64,000 nucleotides of DNA. It comes from Plantactinospora soyae. Its GTDB lineage: Bacteria; Actinomycetota; Actinomycetes; Mycobacteriales; Micromonosporaceae. The DNA lies in assembly GCF_014874095.1 (NCBI RefSeq), contig NZ_JADBEB010000001.1, positions 3,844,001 to 3,908,000 on the forward strand, read 5' to 3'. The translations under genes and the position numbers were made by a program. The notes beneath the pieces are model-generated. The model was not told the origin of the DNA and ran no database searches. It saw nothing but the letters and a program-made list of their open reading frames with translations. The stretch's first letter is position 1. Each line of letters starts with the position of its first letter. Positions 18,563 through 27,215 of this stretch are shown one piece after another.

Positions 18563-20920
18563 ATGACCAGGGGACCCGTGCCGTCGACCGCCGGTCAGGT
18601 CGACCCGAGGCCCCTGCCCATCGCGGGCATCGGCGCCGCCGCACGTGAACAGCGTGCGGCGGCGCTCGACACCTGGCTGGCCGGGCTGCTGGCGACCGGC
18701 CTGCGTGAGACCGGCACCGGCCGCGAGACCGGCAACGGAGCGGGCGGTCCGGTCCGGCCGGACACCGCCGGACCGGACGATGCGGCCTGGCCGAACACCG
18801 CCACCGGGGTCGCCCTGCTGGCCGTCGGCGGTCTCGGCCGCCGGCAGTGCGCGCCCTGCGGCGACCTCGACCTCGTCCTGGTACACGCCGGAGTGCCCGG
18901 GATGGACGAGCTGGCCGCCGCCCTCTGGTACCCGATCTGGGACGCCCGGCTCGGGTTGGACCACTCGGTACGGACCATTCCCGAGGCGCTCTCGGTGGCG
19001 CACGACGACGTCAAGGTCGCGCTCGGGCTGCTCGACGCCCGGCACCTGGCCGGCGACCCGGAGATCTCCGCCCAGCTGATCGGCGCGGCGGCGGACCAGT
19101 GGCGGCGTACCGCCGTCCGGGCGCTGCCCGCGCTGCGGGAGGTCACCGCGTCCCGCTGGCAGGCGCACGGCGAACTGGCCTTCCTGCTCGAAGGCGACCT
19201 GAAGGAGGCCGCCGGCGGGCTGCGTGACGTCGGCCTGCTCCGGGCCATCGCCTTCGCCGGGATCAGCGACACCCTCCGCCCGGCGGTCCGGGCCGCCCAC
19301 GTACGACTGCTGGACACCCGGGACGCGCTGCACCAGTCGGTCGGCCGGCGGGTGGACCGGCTGCTCGCCCAGGAACGCGCCACCGTCGCCGCGCTGCTCG
19401 GACTGGACGACGGCGACACGTTGCTGCGCCGGGTCGCCGGTGACGCCCGTACCGTCAGCCACGCCCTGGACGACGCCTGGCGGGCCGTCGACCGGCTCCG
19501 CTCCGGCCGGCGCCGGGGCGCCGACGGCCGGCCGCTGCGCCGCCCGGTCGCCCGGGACGTGGTCGAGCAGGACGGTGAGCTGGTCCTCGCCCGGACCGCG
19601 ATCGGCGCCCGCCCCGACCCGAGCCTGTCGCTGCGGATCGCCGCCGCGGCGGCCAGCGCCCGGCTGCCGATCGCCAGGGCCACCTGCGAATGGCTCGCCG
19701 CATACTGTCCGCCGCTGCCGACGCCCTGGCCACCGGCCGCCCGGGCCGCGCTGGTCACCCTGCTCGGCGCCGGTCCCGGCCTGGTCAGCACCTGGGAAAC
19801 CTGCGACCGGTACGGCCTGGTCGACGGCTGGCTGCCCGAATGGCCCCGGATGCGCAGCCTGCCGCAGCACAACCCGGTGCACCGGTACACCCTGGACCGG
19901 CACCTGGTGCAGGCCGCCGCCGAGGCCACCGGGTACGCCCGCGAGGTGGACCGGCCCGACCTGCTGCTGCTCGCCGCCTTCCTGCACGACGTCGGCAAGG
20001 GGCTGGCCGGGGATCACAGCATCGTCGGAGCACCGATCGCGGCCCGGATCGCGGCCCGGATCGGGCTGCCACCCGCCGAGGTCACGTTGATCGAGAAACT
20101 GGTCCGGCTGCACCTGCTGCTGCCGGAGGTGGCGACCCGACGCGACCTCGGTGACCCGGTGACCATCGCCGGAGTCGCCGAGGCGGTCCAGGACACCACC
20201 ACGCTGAGCCTGCTGCACGCGCTGGCCCGGGCCGACGCCCGCGCCACCGGACCGGCCGCCTGGTCGGACTGGAAGGCCCGGCTGATCGCCGAACTGGCCC
20301 GCCGGGTGCACACCCGACTCGACACCGGCCTGCTCCCCGACCCGCCGGCACCCGATCCGGCGCTGGTGGCGGGGCCGCTGCCGGCCGTACACCTGGAGGG
20401 GGACCGGGTGGCGGTGGCCGCGGCGGACCGGAAGGGCCTGCTCGCGGCGGTCGCCGGATGCCTGGCCCTGCACCGGCTGGAGGTGCTGGCCGCCGACGCC
20501 AGCATGGTCGAGGACCGGGCCCTGGTCGAGTTCCTGGTCCAACCCCGTTACGGCACCCCGCCCGACCCGATCGCGCTCGCCGCCGACCTGCGTCGGGCGG
20601 TCACCGGCGACATCTCGGTGACCCAGCGGCTGCGCGGCCGGGCCCTCGCCGCCCGGGGTAGTGGCGCCGCCCCCCGGGTGGTCTGGCACCGCGAGGCGGC
20701 CACCGACGCGGTCGTACTGGAACTCCGCGCCGCCGACGCCGGTGGCCTCCTTTACCGCGTCACCAGTGCACTCGACGAGGCCGGCGCCCAGGTCCGGGCG
20801 GCCCGGATCTCCACCCTCGGCGGTGACGTCGTCGACGCGTTCTACCTGGTCGGCGCCTGGCCCGACGAGTCCGAGCGGAACCGGGTCGAGGCCACCGTCC
20901 TCGCCGCCGCCGCCGGCTGA
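18563..20920 (+). CDS. glnD: PII nucleotidylyltransferase GlnD
   Basis: Enzyme that nucleotidylates GlnK in nitrogen shortage and removes the group in excess. The 785-aa protein has an N-terminal nucleotidyltransferase domain with motif AVGGLGRRQCAPCGDLDLVL (metal-binding DLD retained; the usual GxxRGEL is altered), an HD domain (AAFLHDVGKGLAGDH near 490) and two C-terminal ACT domains (about 630-700 and 715-785). The ATG at 18563 has AGGAGAGA (18547-18554) upstream. It follows glnK by 14 bases. A GGGCCC inverted repeat element follows the stop. Confidence 0.95.
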   Translation: MTRGPVPSTAGQVDPRPLPIAGIGAAAREQRAAALDTWLAGLLATGLRETGTGRETGNGAGGPVRPDTAGPDDAAWPNTATGVALLAVGGLGRRQCAPCGDLDLVLVHAGVPGMDELAAALWYPIWDARLGLDHSVRTIPEALSVAHDDVKVALGLLDARHLAGDPEISAQLIGAAADQWRRTAVRALPALREVTASRWQAHGELAFLLEGDLKEAAGGLRDVGLLRAIAFAGISDTLRPAVRAAHVRLLDTRDALHQSVGRRVDRLLAQERATVAALLGLDDGDTLLRRVAGDARTVSHALDDAWRAVDRLRSGRRRGADGRPLRRPVARDVVEQDGELVLARTAIGARPDPSLSLRIAAAAASARLPIARATCEWLAAYCPPLPTPWPPAARAALVTLLGAGPGLVSTWETCDRYGLVDGWLPEWPRMRSLPQHNPVHRYTLDRHLVQAAAEATGYAREVDRPDLLLLAAFLHDVGKGLAGDHSIVGAPIAARIAARIGLPPAEVTLIEKLVRLHLLLPEVATRRDLGDPVTIAGVAEAVQDTTTLSLLHALARADARATGPAAWSDWKARLIAELARRVHTRLDTGLLPDPPAPDPALVAGPLPAVHLEGDRVAVAAADRKGLLAAVAGCLALHRLEVLAADASMVEDRALVEFLVQPRYGTPPDPIALAADLRRAVTGDISVTQRLRGRALAARGSGAAPRVVWHREAATDAVVLELRAADAGGLLYRVTSALDEAGAQVRAARISTLGGDVVDAFYLVGAWPDESERNRVEATVLAAAAG

Positions 20921-20927
20921 GGGTGAA

Positions 20928-20975
20928 AGGAAGGGCCCCTTGTTATCATTTTCTGTAGAAGAAGGGCCCCTTCCT
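20928..20975. repeat. GGGCCC-centred inverted-repeat element after glnD
   Basis: AGGAAGGGCCCCTT (20928-20941) and AAGGGCCCCTTCCT (20962-20975) form 14-base arms with one mismatch around a 20-base AT-rich centre. Each arm is itself nearly palindromic, so the two also form a direct repeat. I recall similar dispersed elements in Micromonospora and Salinispora genomes. A second hairpin, AGCGGC/GCCGCT (21004-21018), follows. It could end the nitrogen operon. Confidence 0.7.
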
Positions 20976-21057
20976 AACACCCGGGCACTACGTCAGCGGG
21001 CGTAGCGGCGACGCCGCTCGCGGGGGGATTGCGGCGGGGCCCGCGCCGGGGATCGTC

Positions 21058-22053
21058 GTGGGCATGACGAGACCACTGCGCGAGGTGCCGGGTCCGCCGG
21101 GCGGCGGGCCGGCGCACCCGGTCGAGACCCGCGGCCTGACCAAGCGGTACGGCGAACTCACCGCCGTCGACGCGATCGACCTGACGGTACGGGCCGGCGA
21201 GGTGTACGGCTTCCTCGGCCCGAACGGCGCCGGCAAGACCAGTACCCTGCGGATGCTGCTCGGCCTCGTCCGGCCCACCGCCGGCACGGTCCGGCTGTTC
21301 GGCCGCCCGCCCGACGCCCCGGGGCGCCCCCCGGTCGGTGCCCTGATCGAGGGTCCCGCCTTCTACCCGTACCTGTCGGGCGAGCAGAACCTGCGGGTGC
21401 TGGCCCGGTACGCCGGCAGCCCGCCGGACCGGATCCGGACCGTGCTGGAACTGGTCGACCTGACCGGCCGGGCCGGCGACCGGTACGCGACGTACTCGCT
21501 CGGAATGAAGCAGCGGCTCGGGGTGGCGGCGGCGCTGCTTCCCGACCCCCGACTGTTGATCCTCGACGAGCCGACGAACGGGCTCGACCCGGCCGGGATG
21601 GCCGACATGCGTACGTTGATCCGCCGGCTGGGCGCCGCCGGCCGTACGGTGCTGCTCTCCAGCCACCTGCTCGGCGAGGTGCAGCAGATCTGCGACCGGG
21701 TCGGCGTCGTCGCCCGGGGGCGGCTGGTGGCCGAAAGCACCGTCGCCGAGCTGCGTGGTGCGGCGAGCCTGCGGGTGCTGGCGGATCCGCTGGACGCCGC
21801 CGCCGAGCGGGCCCGGGCGCTGTTGGGGCCGGACCGGGTACGGGTCGTCGACGGCGGACTGGACCTCGCGGTCGACCCGGACCGGGCCGCCTGGATCAAC
21901 GCGGAGCTGGTCGGCGCCGGGGTGGCGGTCCGGGAGCTGCGCCCCCGGGAACGGGACCTGGAACAGGTGTTCTTCGAACTCACCGGCGGCGGGGACTCCG
22001 CCGTACCGAACGGACGTGTGGAGGCGGACGATGTCGTTCCGACAGTTGGCTGA
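21058..22053 (+). CDS. ABC transporter ATP-binding protein
   Basis: A 331-aa ATPase of the two-component exporter type (ABC-2, as in drug or lantibiotic resistance). Walker A GPNGAGKTSTLRML is near 50, the Q-loop lies in VGALIEGPAFY, the signature is LGMKQRLGVAAALL near 145 and Walker B LLILDEPTNGLDP near 165. A C-terminal regulatory part follows. Either GTG 21058 (GGGGA five bases upstream) or ATG 21064 could be the start. It overlaps the permease gene by 23 bases, and a kinase/regulator pair follows, so export is probably controlled by that two-component system. Confidence 0.92.
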   Translation: MGMTRPLREVPGPPGGGPAHPVETRGLTKRYGELTAVDAIDLTVRAGEVYGFLGPNGAGKTSTLRMLLGLVRPTAGTVRLFGRPPDAPGRPPVGALIEGPAFYPYLSGEQNLRVLARYAGSPPDRIRTVLELVDLTGRAGDRYATYSLGMKQRLGVAAALLPDPRLLILDEPTNGLDPAGMADMRTLIRRLGAAGRTVLLSSHLLGEVQQICDRVGVVARGRLVAESTVAELRGAASLRVLADPLDAAAERARALLGPDRVRVVDGGLDLAVDPDRAAWINAELVGAGVAVRELRPRERDLEQVFFELTGGGDSAVPNGRVEADDVVPTVG

Positions 22054-22969
22054 ACGGGCCGCCCCGGCGGGACTGGACCCGGATCCGGGCGCGTCGGCGT
22101 ACCGCCGGCCCGGCGGCCTGCCCGAGGTGCTGGCCGCGGAGCTCTACAAGCTGGTCCGCCGGCCGGCGAACTGGCTGCTGCTGACGGTCGCGCTGGTACT
22201 CAGCCTGACCTTCACCTACCTGGTGCCGTACGCCGGCTATGTCGAGGGCACCGGCACCGCTGGCGACGGCCCCGGTGCCGGTCAGGTGGGCGTCGAAGGG
22301 GGCGGGCTGAGCGGGCTGCTTCCGGCCGAACTGGTCGGCAACTCGATCGGTGGCCTGCCGATCTTCCTCGGCGCCATCATGCTGATCCTCGGCGTGCTGA
22401 CCGTCGGCGGCGAGTACGGCTGGGGCACCTGGAAGACCCTGTTCACCCAGGGCCCGTCCCGGCTGGTCGGGTACGCCGGCAAGCTGGTCGCCCTGGCCGC
22501 CGCGACCCTGGTCGCCGTGCTGGCGGTCTTCGCCACCGCCGCGGTCGCCAGTGCCGTGATCGCCGGGGTCGAGGGGCAGCCGATGCACTGGCCTCCGCTG
22601 GCCGAGCTGACCGTGGGGGTGGGGGCCGGCTGGCTGATCGCCACGATGTGGGCCTGCTTCGGGGCGCTGCTGGCCGTACTGCTGCGCGGGGTGGCGCTGC
22701 CGGTCGGGCTGGGTCTGGTGTGGCTGCTGGCCGTACAGAACCTGCTGGCCAGTCTCGCCGCGCCACTGCTCGACTGGGTGGCCGAACTACAGAAGGGGCT
22801 GCCCGGACCGAACGCCGGGTCCCTGGTGGCCGCGTTGGGAGCCGGCGCGGACACCCCCGGCGTCGAGCAGGTCGTCGGTGGCGGGCAGGCGGCATTGACC
22901 CTCGCCGGTTATCTGGTCGGCTTCGCGCTGGTGGCCGGTGCCGTACTGCACCGCCGTGACATCCTCTGA
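22031..22969 (+). CDS. ABC-2 type permease
   Basis: A 312-aa membrane protein with about six helices, e.g. WLLLTVALVLSLTFTYLVPY near 44, IFLGAIMLILGVLTVGG near 115, and a final helix ending LVGFALVAGAVLHRRDIL. The segment GEYGWGTWKTLFTQGPSR is typical of bacterial ABC-2 permeases (YGNGT-like). The ATG at 22031 has GGAGG (22020-22024) six bases upstream, inside the ATPase gene, so the two are translationally coupled. The cargo is unknown. Confidence 0.9.
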   Translation: MSFRQLAERAAPAGLDPDPGASAYRRPGGLPEVLAAELYKLVRRPANWLLLTVALVLSLTFTYLVPYAGYVEGTGTAGDGPGAGQVGVEGGGLSGLLPAELVGNSIGGLPIFLGAIMLILGVLTVGGEYGWGTWKTLFTQGPSRLVGYAGKLVALAAATLVAVLAVFATAAVASAVIAGVEGQPMHWPPLAELTVGVGAGWLIATMWACFGALLAVLLRGVALPVGLGLVWLLAVQNLLASLAAPLLDWVAELQKGLPGPNAGSLVAALGAGADTPGVEQVVGGGQAALTLAGYLVGFALVAGAVLHRRDIL

Positions 22970-23042
22970 ACCGGTGGCGGACACCGACCCGGTGGGCCGC
23001 TTCCGGGGCGGACGCCGGTCCGGTGGCGGGCCGCTTCCGGCG

Positions 23043-23125
23043 CGGATGCCGATGCGCTGGCGGGCGGGTGCTGATGCGCTGGCGGATGCTACTGCGGTGG
23101 CGGGTGCTGATGCGGTGGCCGACGC
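23043..23125. repeat. Imperfect direct repeats before the histidine-kinase gene
   Basis: Near-copies of GATGCGCTGGCGGGTGCT recur through this part of the 178-base permease-kinase gap. They stay open in the kinase frame and would encode Ala-Asp-rich ADALADATAVAGADAVADAE if translation began upstream (GTG 22956), but no RBS supports that. Confidence 0.5.
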
Positions 23126-23147
23126 CGAGCCGAGGGGAGGCCGCGTG

Positions 23148-24284
23148 ATGGCGGTGCCGGGGCGGGGCTGGCCGGCGATGCTGGCCGATGCCGCGCTGGC
23201 GGTCGGGCTGTTCGCGTTGACCGTGCCGGTGACCACCGTAATCGGGGAACACCAACCCGGGGTGGTTCCGGCGGACGGTTGGTGCTACGCCCTGATCGCG
23301 CTCTCCACGCTGGCGTTGGCGGTACGCCGCCGCTGGCCGCTGGCCACCCTCGCGGTGTGCACCGTGGCCACCTCGGCGTACCTGGTGGGCGGCTATCCGT
23401 ACGGGCCGATGCTGCTGAGCTATCTGATCGCCGTGTACACCGTGGCGGCGTACCTGCCGATCCGGCGCGCGGCGGTCGGCGGGGCGGTGTCGCTGGTCGC
23501 CATGCTGGCGCACACCGTCGTGTCGATCCGTACCTCTCCCGTGGGGTTGGCCGGGGTGCTACCCGGGTCGGCCTGGGTCGTCGTACCCTTCGCGGTGGGT
23601 GCCACGGTCCGGTCCAACCGGGAGGCCGCCGCCCGTACCCGGATCGAACAGACCCGCCGGCTGGCCGACGAGGAACGGCTCCGGGTCGCCCAGGAGGTGC
23701 ATGACGTGGTCGGGCACGGGCTCGCCGCGATCAACATGCAGGCGGAGATCGCTCTGCACCTGCTGCCGACCCGACCGGAGCAGGCGGAGACGGCGTTGAC
23801 CGCGATCAGCCGGACCAGTCGGGAGGCGCTCGACGAGTTGCGGGTGACCCTGTCGGTGGTCCGCCGGGACGCCGGCACCGACCGGGCCCCGGCACCCGGC
23901 CTCGACCAGGTCGCCGCGCTGACCGAGCGGCTGCACGGCACTGGTCTACCGGTCACGCTGACGGTCACCGGCGACCGCCGGACGCTGCCGGTGGCGGTCG
24001 ACCTGGCCGCGTACCGGGTGGTGCAGGAGGCGCTGACCAACGTACTGCGGCACGCCGGCGCCGCCACCGCGACCGTCCGGATAAGTTACCTGCCCGCCGA
24101 GGTGACGATCGAGGTCACCGACACCGGGCGTGGTGGGCCGGGGGTCGCGGGTCCGGGGGCGGGTCACGGGCTGACCGGGATGCGGGAACGGGTCGACTCC
24201 CTCGGCGGCGTACTGGAGGCCGGCCCGCGTTCGGGCGGCGGGTTCCGGGTCCTCGTCAGGCTGCCCGCGGAGGCCCGGGGATGA
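23148..24284 (+). CDS. Sensor histidine kinase (NarL/DesK-type)
   Basis: A 378-aa membrane kinase. The N-terminal half has about five or six membrane helices with hardly any extracellular domain, suggesting sensing within or at the membrane. The HisKA_3 box is EVHDVVGHGLAAINMQAEIA, with the phospho-acceptor His at about 188. The ATPase domain follows: N-box QEALTNVLRHA, G-boxes DTGRGGPG and GHGLTGMRERV. The ATG at 23148 is chosen because GGGGAGG (23134-23140) lies 7 bases upstream. It overlaps the response-regulator gene by four bases, and the ABC exporter upstream is the likely target. Confidence 0.93.
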   Translation: MAVPGRGWPAMLADAALAVGLFALTVPVTTVIGEHQPGVVPADGWCYALIALSTLALAVRRRWPLATLAVCTVATSAYLVGGYPYGPMLLSYLIAVYTVAAYLPIRRAAVGGAVSLVAMLAHTVVSIRTSPVGLAGVLPGSAWVVVPFAVGATVRSNREAAARTRIEQTRRLADEERLRVAQEVHDVVGHGLAAINMQAEIALHLLPTRPEQAETALTAISRTSREALDELRVTLSVVRRDAGTDRAPAPGLDQVAALTERLHGTGLPVTLTVTGDRRTLPVAVDLAAYRVVQEALTNVLRHAGAATATVRISYLPAEVTIEVTDTGRGGPGVAGPGAGHGLTGMRERVDSLGGVLEAGPRSGGGFRVLVRLPAEARG

Positions 24285-24967
24285 CCGGGGGCGGAACGGG
24301 AGCGCCGCCGACGATCGGGGTGCTGATCGCGGACGACCAGGATCTGGTCCGGCTCGGCCTGCGCACCCTGCTGGAGAGCGAGCCGGACCTGCGGGTGGTG
24401 GGGGAGGCGGCGGACGGCCTGGGCGCGGTCGAACTGGCCCGGCGCGAGCGCCCCGACGTGGTGCTGATGGACGTCCGGATGCCGGGGATCGACGGTATCG
24501 AGGCGACCCGGAGGATCGTCGCCGATCCGGAACTGACCGGCACCCGGGTCGTCGTGCTGACCACCTTCGAGATCGACGTGTACGTCTTCGACGCGCTGCG
24601 CCACGGTGCCAGCGGCTTCCTGATCAAGGACACCCGGCCGGTCGAGTTGCTCCGGGCGATCCGGTTGGTGGCCGGGGGCGAGGCGCTGCTGTCCCCGTCG
24701 GTGACCCGGCGGGTGGTCCGGGAGTTCGCCACCCGGCCGTCCCGGGTGCTCCGGCCGCATCCGCAGTTGGACACCCTGACCGAGCGGGAGCGGCAGATCG
24801 TCGGCCTGGTCGGCGAGGGCCTCAGCAATGCCGAGATCGCCGCGCAGCTGCTGGTCAGCCCGGCCACCGCCCGTACCCACGTCAGCCGTGCCATGATCAA
24901 GCTGGCTGCCCGGGACCGCGCCCAGTTGGTCGTCTTCGCCTACCAGTCCGGGCTGGTCGAGCTCTGA
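24281..24967 (+). CDS. Response regulator, NarL/LuxR family
   Basis: A 228-aa DNA-binding response regulator paired with the kinase just upstream (ATGA overlap). The receiver domain (11-125) has the acidic pair ADDQD, phospho-acceptor Asp64 in VVLMDVRMPG, the conserved Thr in LTTF and Lys in LIKDTRP. The C-terminal LuxR-type helix-turn-helix is LTERERQIVGLVGEGLSNAE followed by VSPATARTHVSRAMIKL. It most likely controls the ABC exporter encoded at 21058-22969 (inference from operon order). Confidence 0.95.
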   Translation: MTGGGTGAPPTIGVLIADDQDLVRLGLRTLLESEPDLRVVGEAADGLGAVELARRERPDVVLMDVRMPGIDGIEATRRIVADPELTGTRVVVLTTFEIDVYVFDALRHGASGFLIKDTRPVELLRAIRLVAGGEALLSPSVTRRVVREFATRPSRVLRPHPQLDTLTERERQIVGLVGEGLSNAEIAAQLLVSPATARTHVSRAMIKLAARDRAQLVVFAYQSGLVEL

Positions 24968-25138
24968 GCCGACCGGTGGGCCGACGGGGTACGGCAGCGG
25001 TACGGCCGTCTCGACTTGGTCCCGGGCTCGGCGGCGCGGAAGCGCCGGATGGAGCGGGCGGCTACCCTTGCCATGGCCGGGCACCCGTGGTTCGGCCACG
25101 TCATGCTCGGGTGAATACGACAAACGGGATGCTGCGCC

Positions 25139-26683
25139 GTGTTTGATACTTTGAGTGACCGCCTTTCCGGGATCTTCACGAAGCTGCGTGGCAAGGGCCG
25201 GCTCACCGACGCCGACATCGACGCCACCGCCCGGGAGATCCGGCTGGCGCTGCTGGAGGCCGATGTCGCCCTGCCCGTGGTCAAGGGTTTCATCGCCAGC
25301 ATCAAGGAGCGGGCGCGTGGCGCCGAGGTGTCGCAGGCGCTGAACCCGGCCCAGCAGGTCATCAAGATCGTTCACGAGGAACTCGTCGGCGTGCTCGGCG
25401 GCGAGAGTCGCCGGTTGCAGTTCGCCAAGCAGCCGCCCACCGTGATCATGCTCGCCGGCCTCCAGGGCTCCGGTAAGACGACCCTGGCCGGCAAGCTGGC
25501 CGGTTGGCTCAAGGGGCAGGGTCACCAGCCCCTCCTGGTCGCCGCCGACCTCCAGCGTCCGAACGCGGTCGGTCAGTTGCAGGTGCTCGGTGGCCGCGCC
25601 GGGGTGGAGGTCTACGCGCCGGAGCCCGGCAACGGCGTCGGTGACCCGGTCCAGGTCGCCAGGGGGTCGCTCGAGCACGCCCGCCGCGCCGCCCGGGACA
25701 TCGTCATCGTCGACACCGCCGGCCGGCTCGGCATCGACGCCGAGATGATGGCGCAGGCCGCCGCCATCCGGGACGCGGTCAACCCCGACGAGGTCATCTT
25801 CGTCATCGACGCGATGGTCGGCCAGGACGCCGTACGGACCGCCGAGGCGTTCCGGGACGGTGTCGGCATCACCGGCGTGGTGCTGTCCAAGCTCGACGGC
25901 GACGCCCGGGGTGGTGCCGCGCTCTCGGTACGCCAGGTCACCGGCCAGCCGATCCTCTTCGCGTCCACCGGTGAGAAGCTGACGGACTTCGACGTCTTCC
26001 ATCCGGACCGGATGGCCAGCCGGATCCTCGGCATGGGCGACATGTTGACCCTGATCGAGCAGGCGGAGCAGGCCTTCGACGCCGATCAGAAAGAGAAGAT
26101 GACCGCCAAGCTCATGGGCGGCGAGCAGTTCACCCTGGAGGACTTCCTCGACCAGTTGATCGCGGTCCGCCGGATGGGCCCGATCGCCAACGTGCTGGCG
26201 ATGATGCCCGGGATGGGGCAGATGAAGGACCAGTTGGCCGAGGTCGACGACAGTCACTTCGACAAGGTCACCGCGATCATCCGTTCGATGACGCCGGGGG
26301 AGCGGACCAACCCGAAGATCATCAACGGCTCCCGGCGCGCCCGGATCGCCACCGGCTCCGGGGTGACCGTGATGGACGTCAACCAGCTGCTCAACCGCTT
26401 CACCGAGGCGCAGAAGATGATGAAGCAGATGGGCGGCATGATGGGTCTGCCGGGCGGCCGGCGGAAGGCGACCAAGTCGCCGAAGAACAAGCGCAAGGGG
26501 ACCAAGGGCGGCGGTCGGCCCCGGGTCGGCGGCGGCCCGGCCGGCGGTTTTCCGGCCGGCATGCCGCAGCTTCCGCCGGGGATGGACCCGTCGGCGCTGC
26601 CGGGTGGGCAGGGCCTGCCGCCGGGGTTCAAGCTGCCGAAGCTCGACTTCAACAAGCTCACCAAGCGTCCGAACGAGAAGTGA
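25139..26683 (+). CDS. ffh: Signal recognition particle protein Ffh
   Basis: SRP54 GTPase that binds signal sequences and SRP RNA and delivers ribosomes to FtsY. The 514-aa protein has the N domain (1-90), the G domain with G1 GLQGSGKTTLAGKLA near 107, DLQRPNAV, DTAGRLG, SKLDGDARGG and a methionine-rich M domain (about 300-445, MMPGMGQMKD, MMKQMGGMMGLPGG). A Lys-rich then Gly/Pro-rich tail follows (445-514). Start is GTG at 25139, matching the family's FDTLSDRL beginning. TACCCT at 25063-25068 could be a -10 box. No SRP RNA gene is seen nearby. Confidence 0.97.
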   Translation: MFDTLSDRLSGIFTKLRGKGRLTDADIDATAREIRLALLEADVALPVVKGFIASIKERARGAEVSQALNPAQQVIKIVHEELVGVLGGESRRLQFAKQPPTVIMLAGLQGSGKTTLAGKLAGWLKGQGHQPLLVAADLQRPNAVGQLQVLGGRAGVEVYAPEPGNGVGDPVQVARGSLEHARRAARDIVIVDTAGRLGIDAEMMAQAAAIRDAVNPDEVIFVIDAMVGQDAVRTAEAFRDGVGITGVVLSKLDGDARGGAALSVRQVTGQPILFASTGEKLTDFDVFHPDRMASRILGMGDMLTLIEQAEQAFDADQKEKMTAKLMGGEQFTLEDFLDQLIAVRRMGPIANVLAMMPGMGQMKDQLAEVDDSHFDKVTAIIRSMTPGERTNPKIINGSRRARIATGSGVTVMDVNQLLNRFTEAQKMMKQMGGMMGLPGGRRKATKSPKNKRKGTKGGGRPRVGGGPAGGFPAGMPQLPPGMDPSALPGGQGLPPGFKLPKLDFNKLTKRPNEK

Positions 26684-26744
26684 CCGGAGCGGGCGCGGCC
26701 GTCGGTCGACAGGGACAGCGAGCGATAGCCTGAACGCGTGCAAC

Positions 26745-27095
26745 GAGCCCCGGCCCGACGTGGTGGCGCTGCGGCCCGATCACGTCACACGCAGCCCGGT
26801 CCCGGTCGAGGACGCGATCCTCGCGGTCGAGGTGATCTCGCCCGACTCCACGTTCCGCGACATGTACGACAAGGCCCGGGTCTACGCCCACGCGGGCGTG
26901 CCGACGTACTGGGTCGTCGATCCGCTGCACGAGCGGATGACGCTCACCGAGATGGTCCTCGGACCCACCGGGGAGTACGAACCGGCCGCGCACACCGATG
27001 ACGTCTTCAGCACCGAGCGGCCCTGGAAGGTGACGGTCGACCTGCCGGCGCTCACCGCGCGCTGGGCCGGCCTGCGCGGACGCGCCGACAGGTAG
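26745..27095 (+). pseudogene. Uma2-family (DUF820) endonuclease-like gene, N-terminally truncated
   Basis: The reading frame encodes the C-terminal ~115 residues of a Uma2/DUF820 protein (PD-(D/E)xK fold): EPRPDVVALRP, ILAVEVISPDSTFRDMYDK and YAHAGVPTYWVVDP. The usual N-terminal 70-80 residues are absent. No good start lies in this frame; GTG 26760 is the first candidate. A -10-like TAGCCT (26726-26731) lies 6 bases before a GTG at 26738 that is in another frame, which would fit an internal deletion that joined the original start to the C-terminal part out of frame. Presumed catalytic acids and Lys remain. The 26684-27215 gap otherwise has a duplicated ACCGTGGGGCACGG. Confidence 0.65.
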
Positions 27096-27215
27096 GGCGC
27101 GGCGCCGCTCGAAAACCGTGGGGCACGGGAGGGCGCGTCGACCGTGGGGCACGGCGCGCGGGTGAATCGCGGGGCGCGGCGGGTGGCCGGGACGTGATCC
27201 GGTAGGAATGTGCGC

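Noticed and set aside
22956-23147. N-terminal extension of the histidine kinase with Ala-Asp repeats
   Set aside because: The frame is open, but the only strong RBS (GGGGAGG) is directly before ATG 23148 and the family begins with membrane helices there.
24968-25138. SRP RNA gene next to ffh
   Set aside because: I looked for the conserved GGAA-loop hairpin and the paired ends of a 4.5S-like RNA and could not find them.
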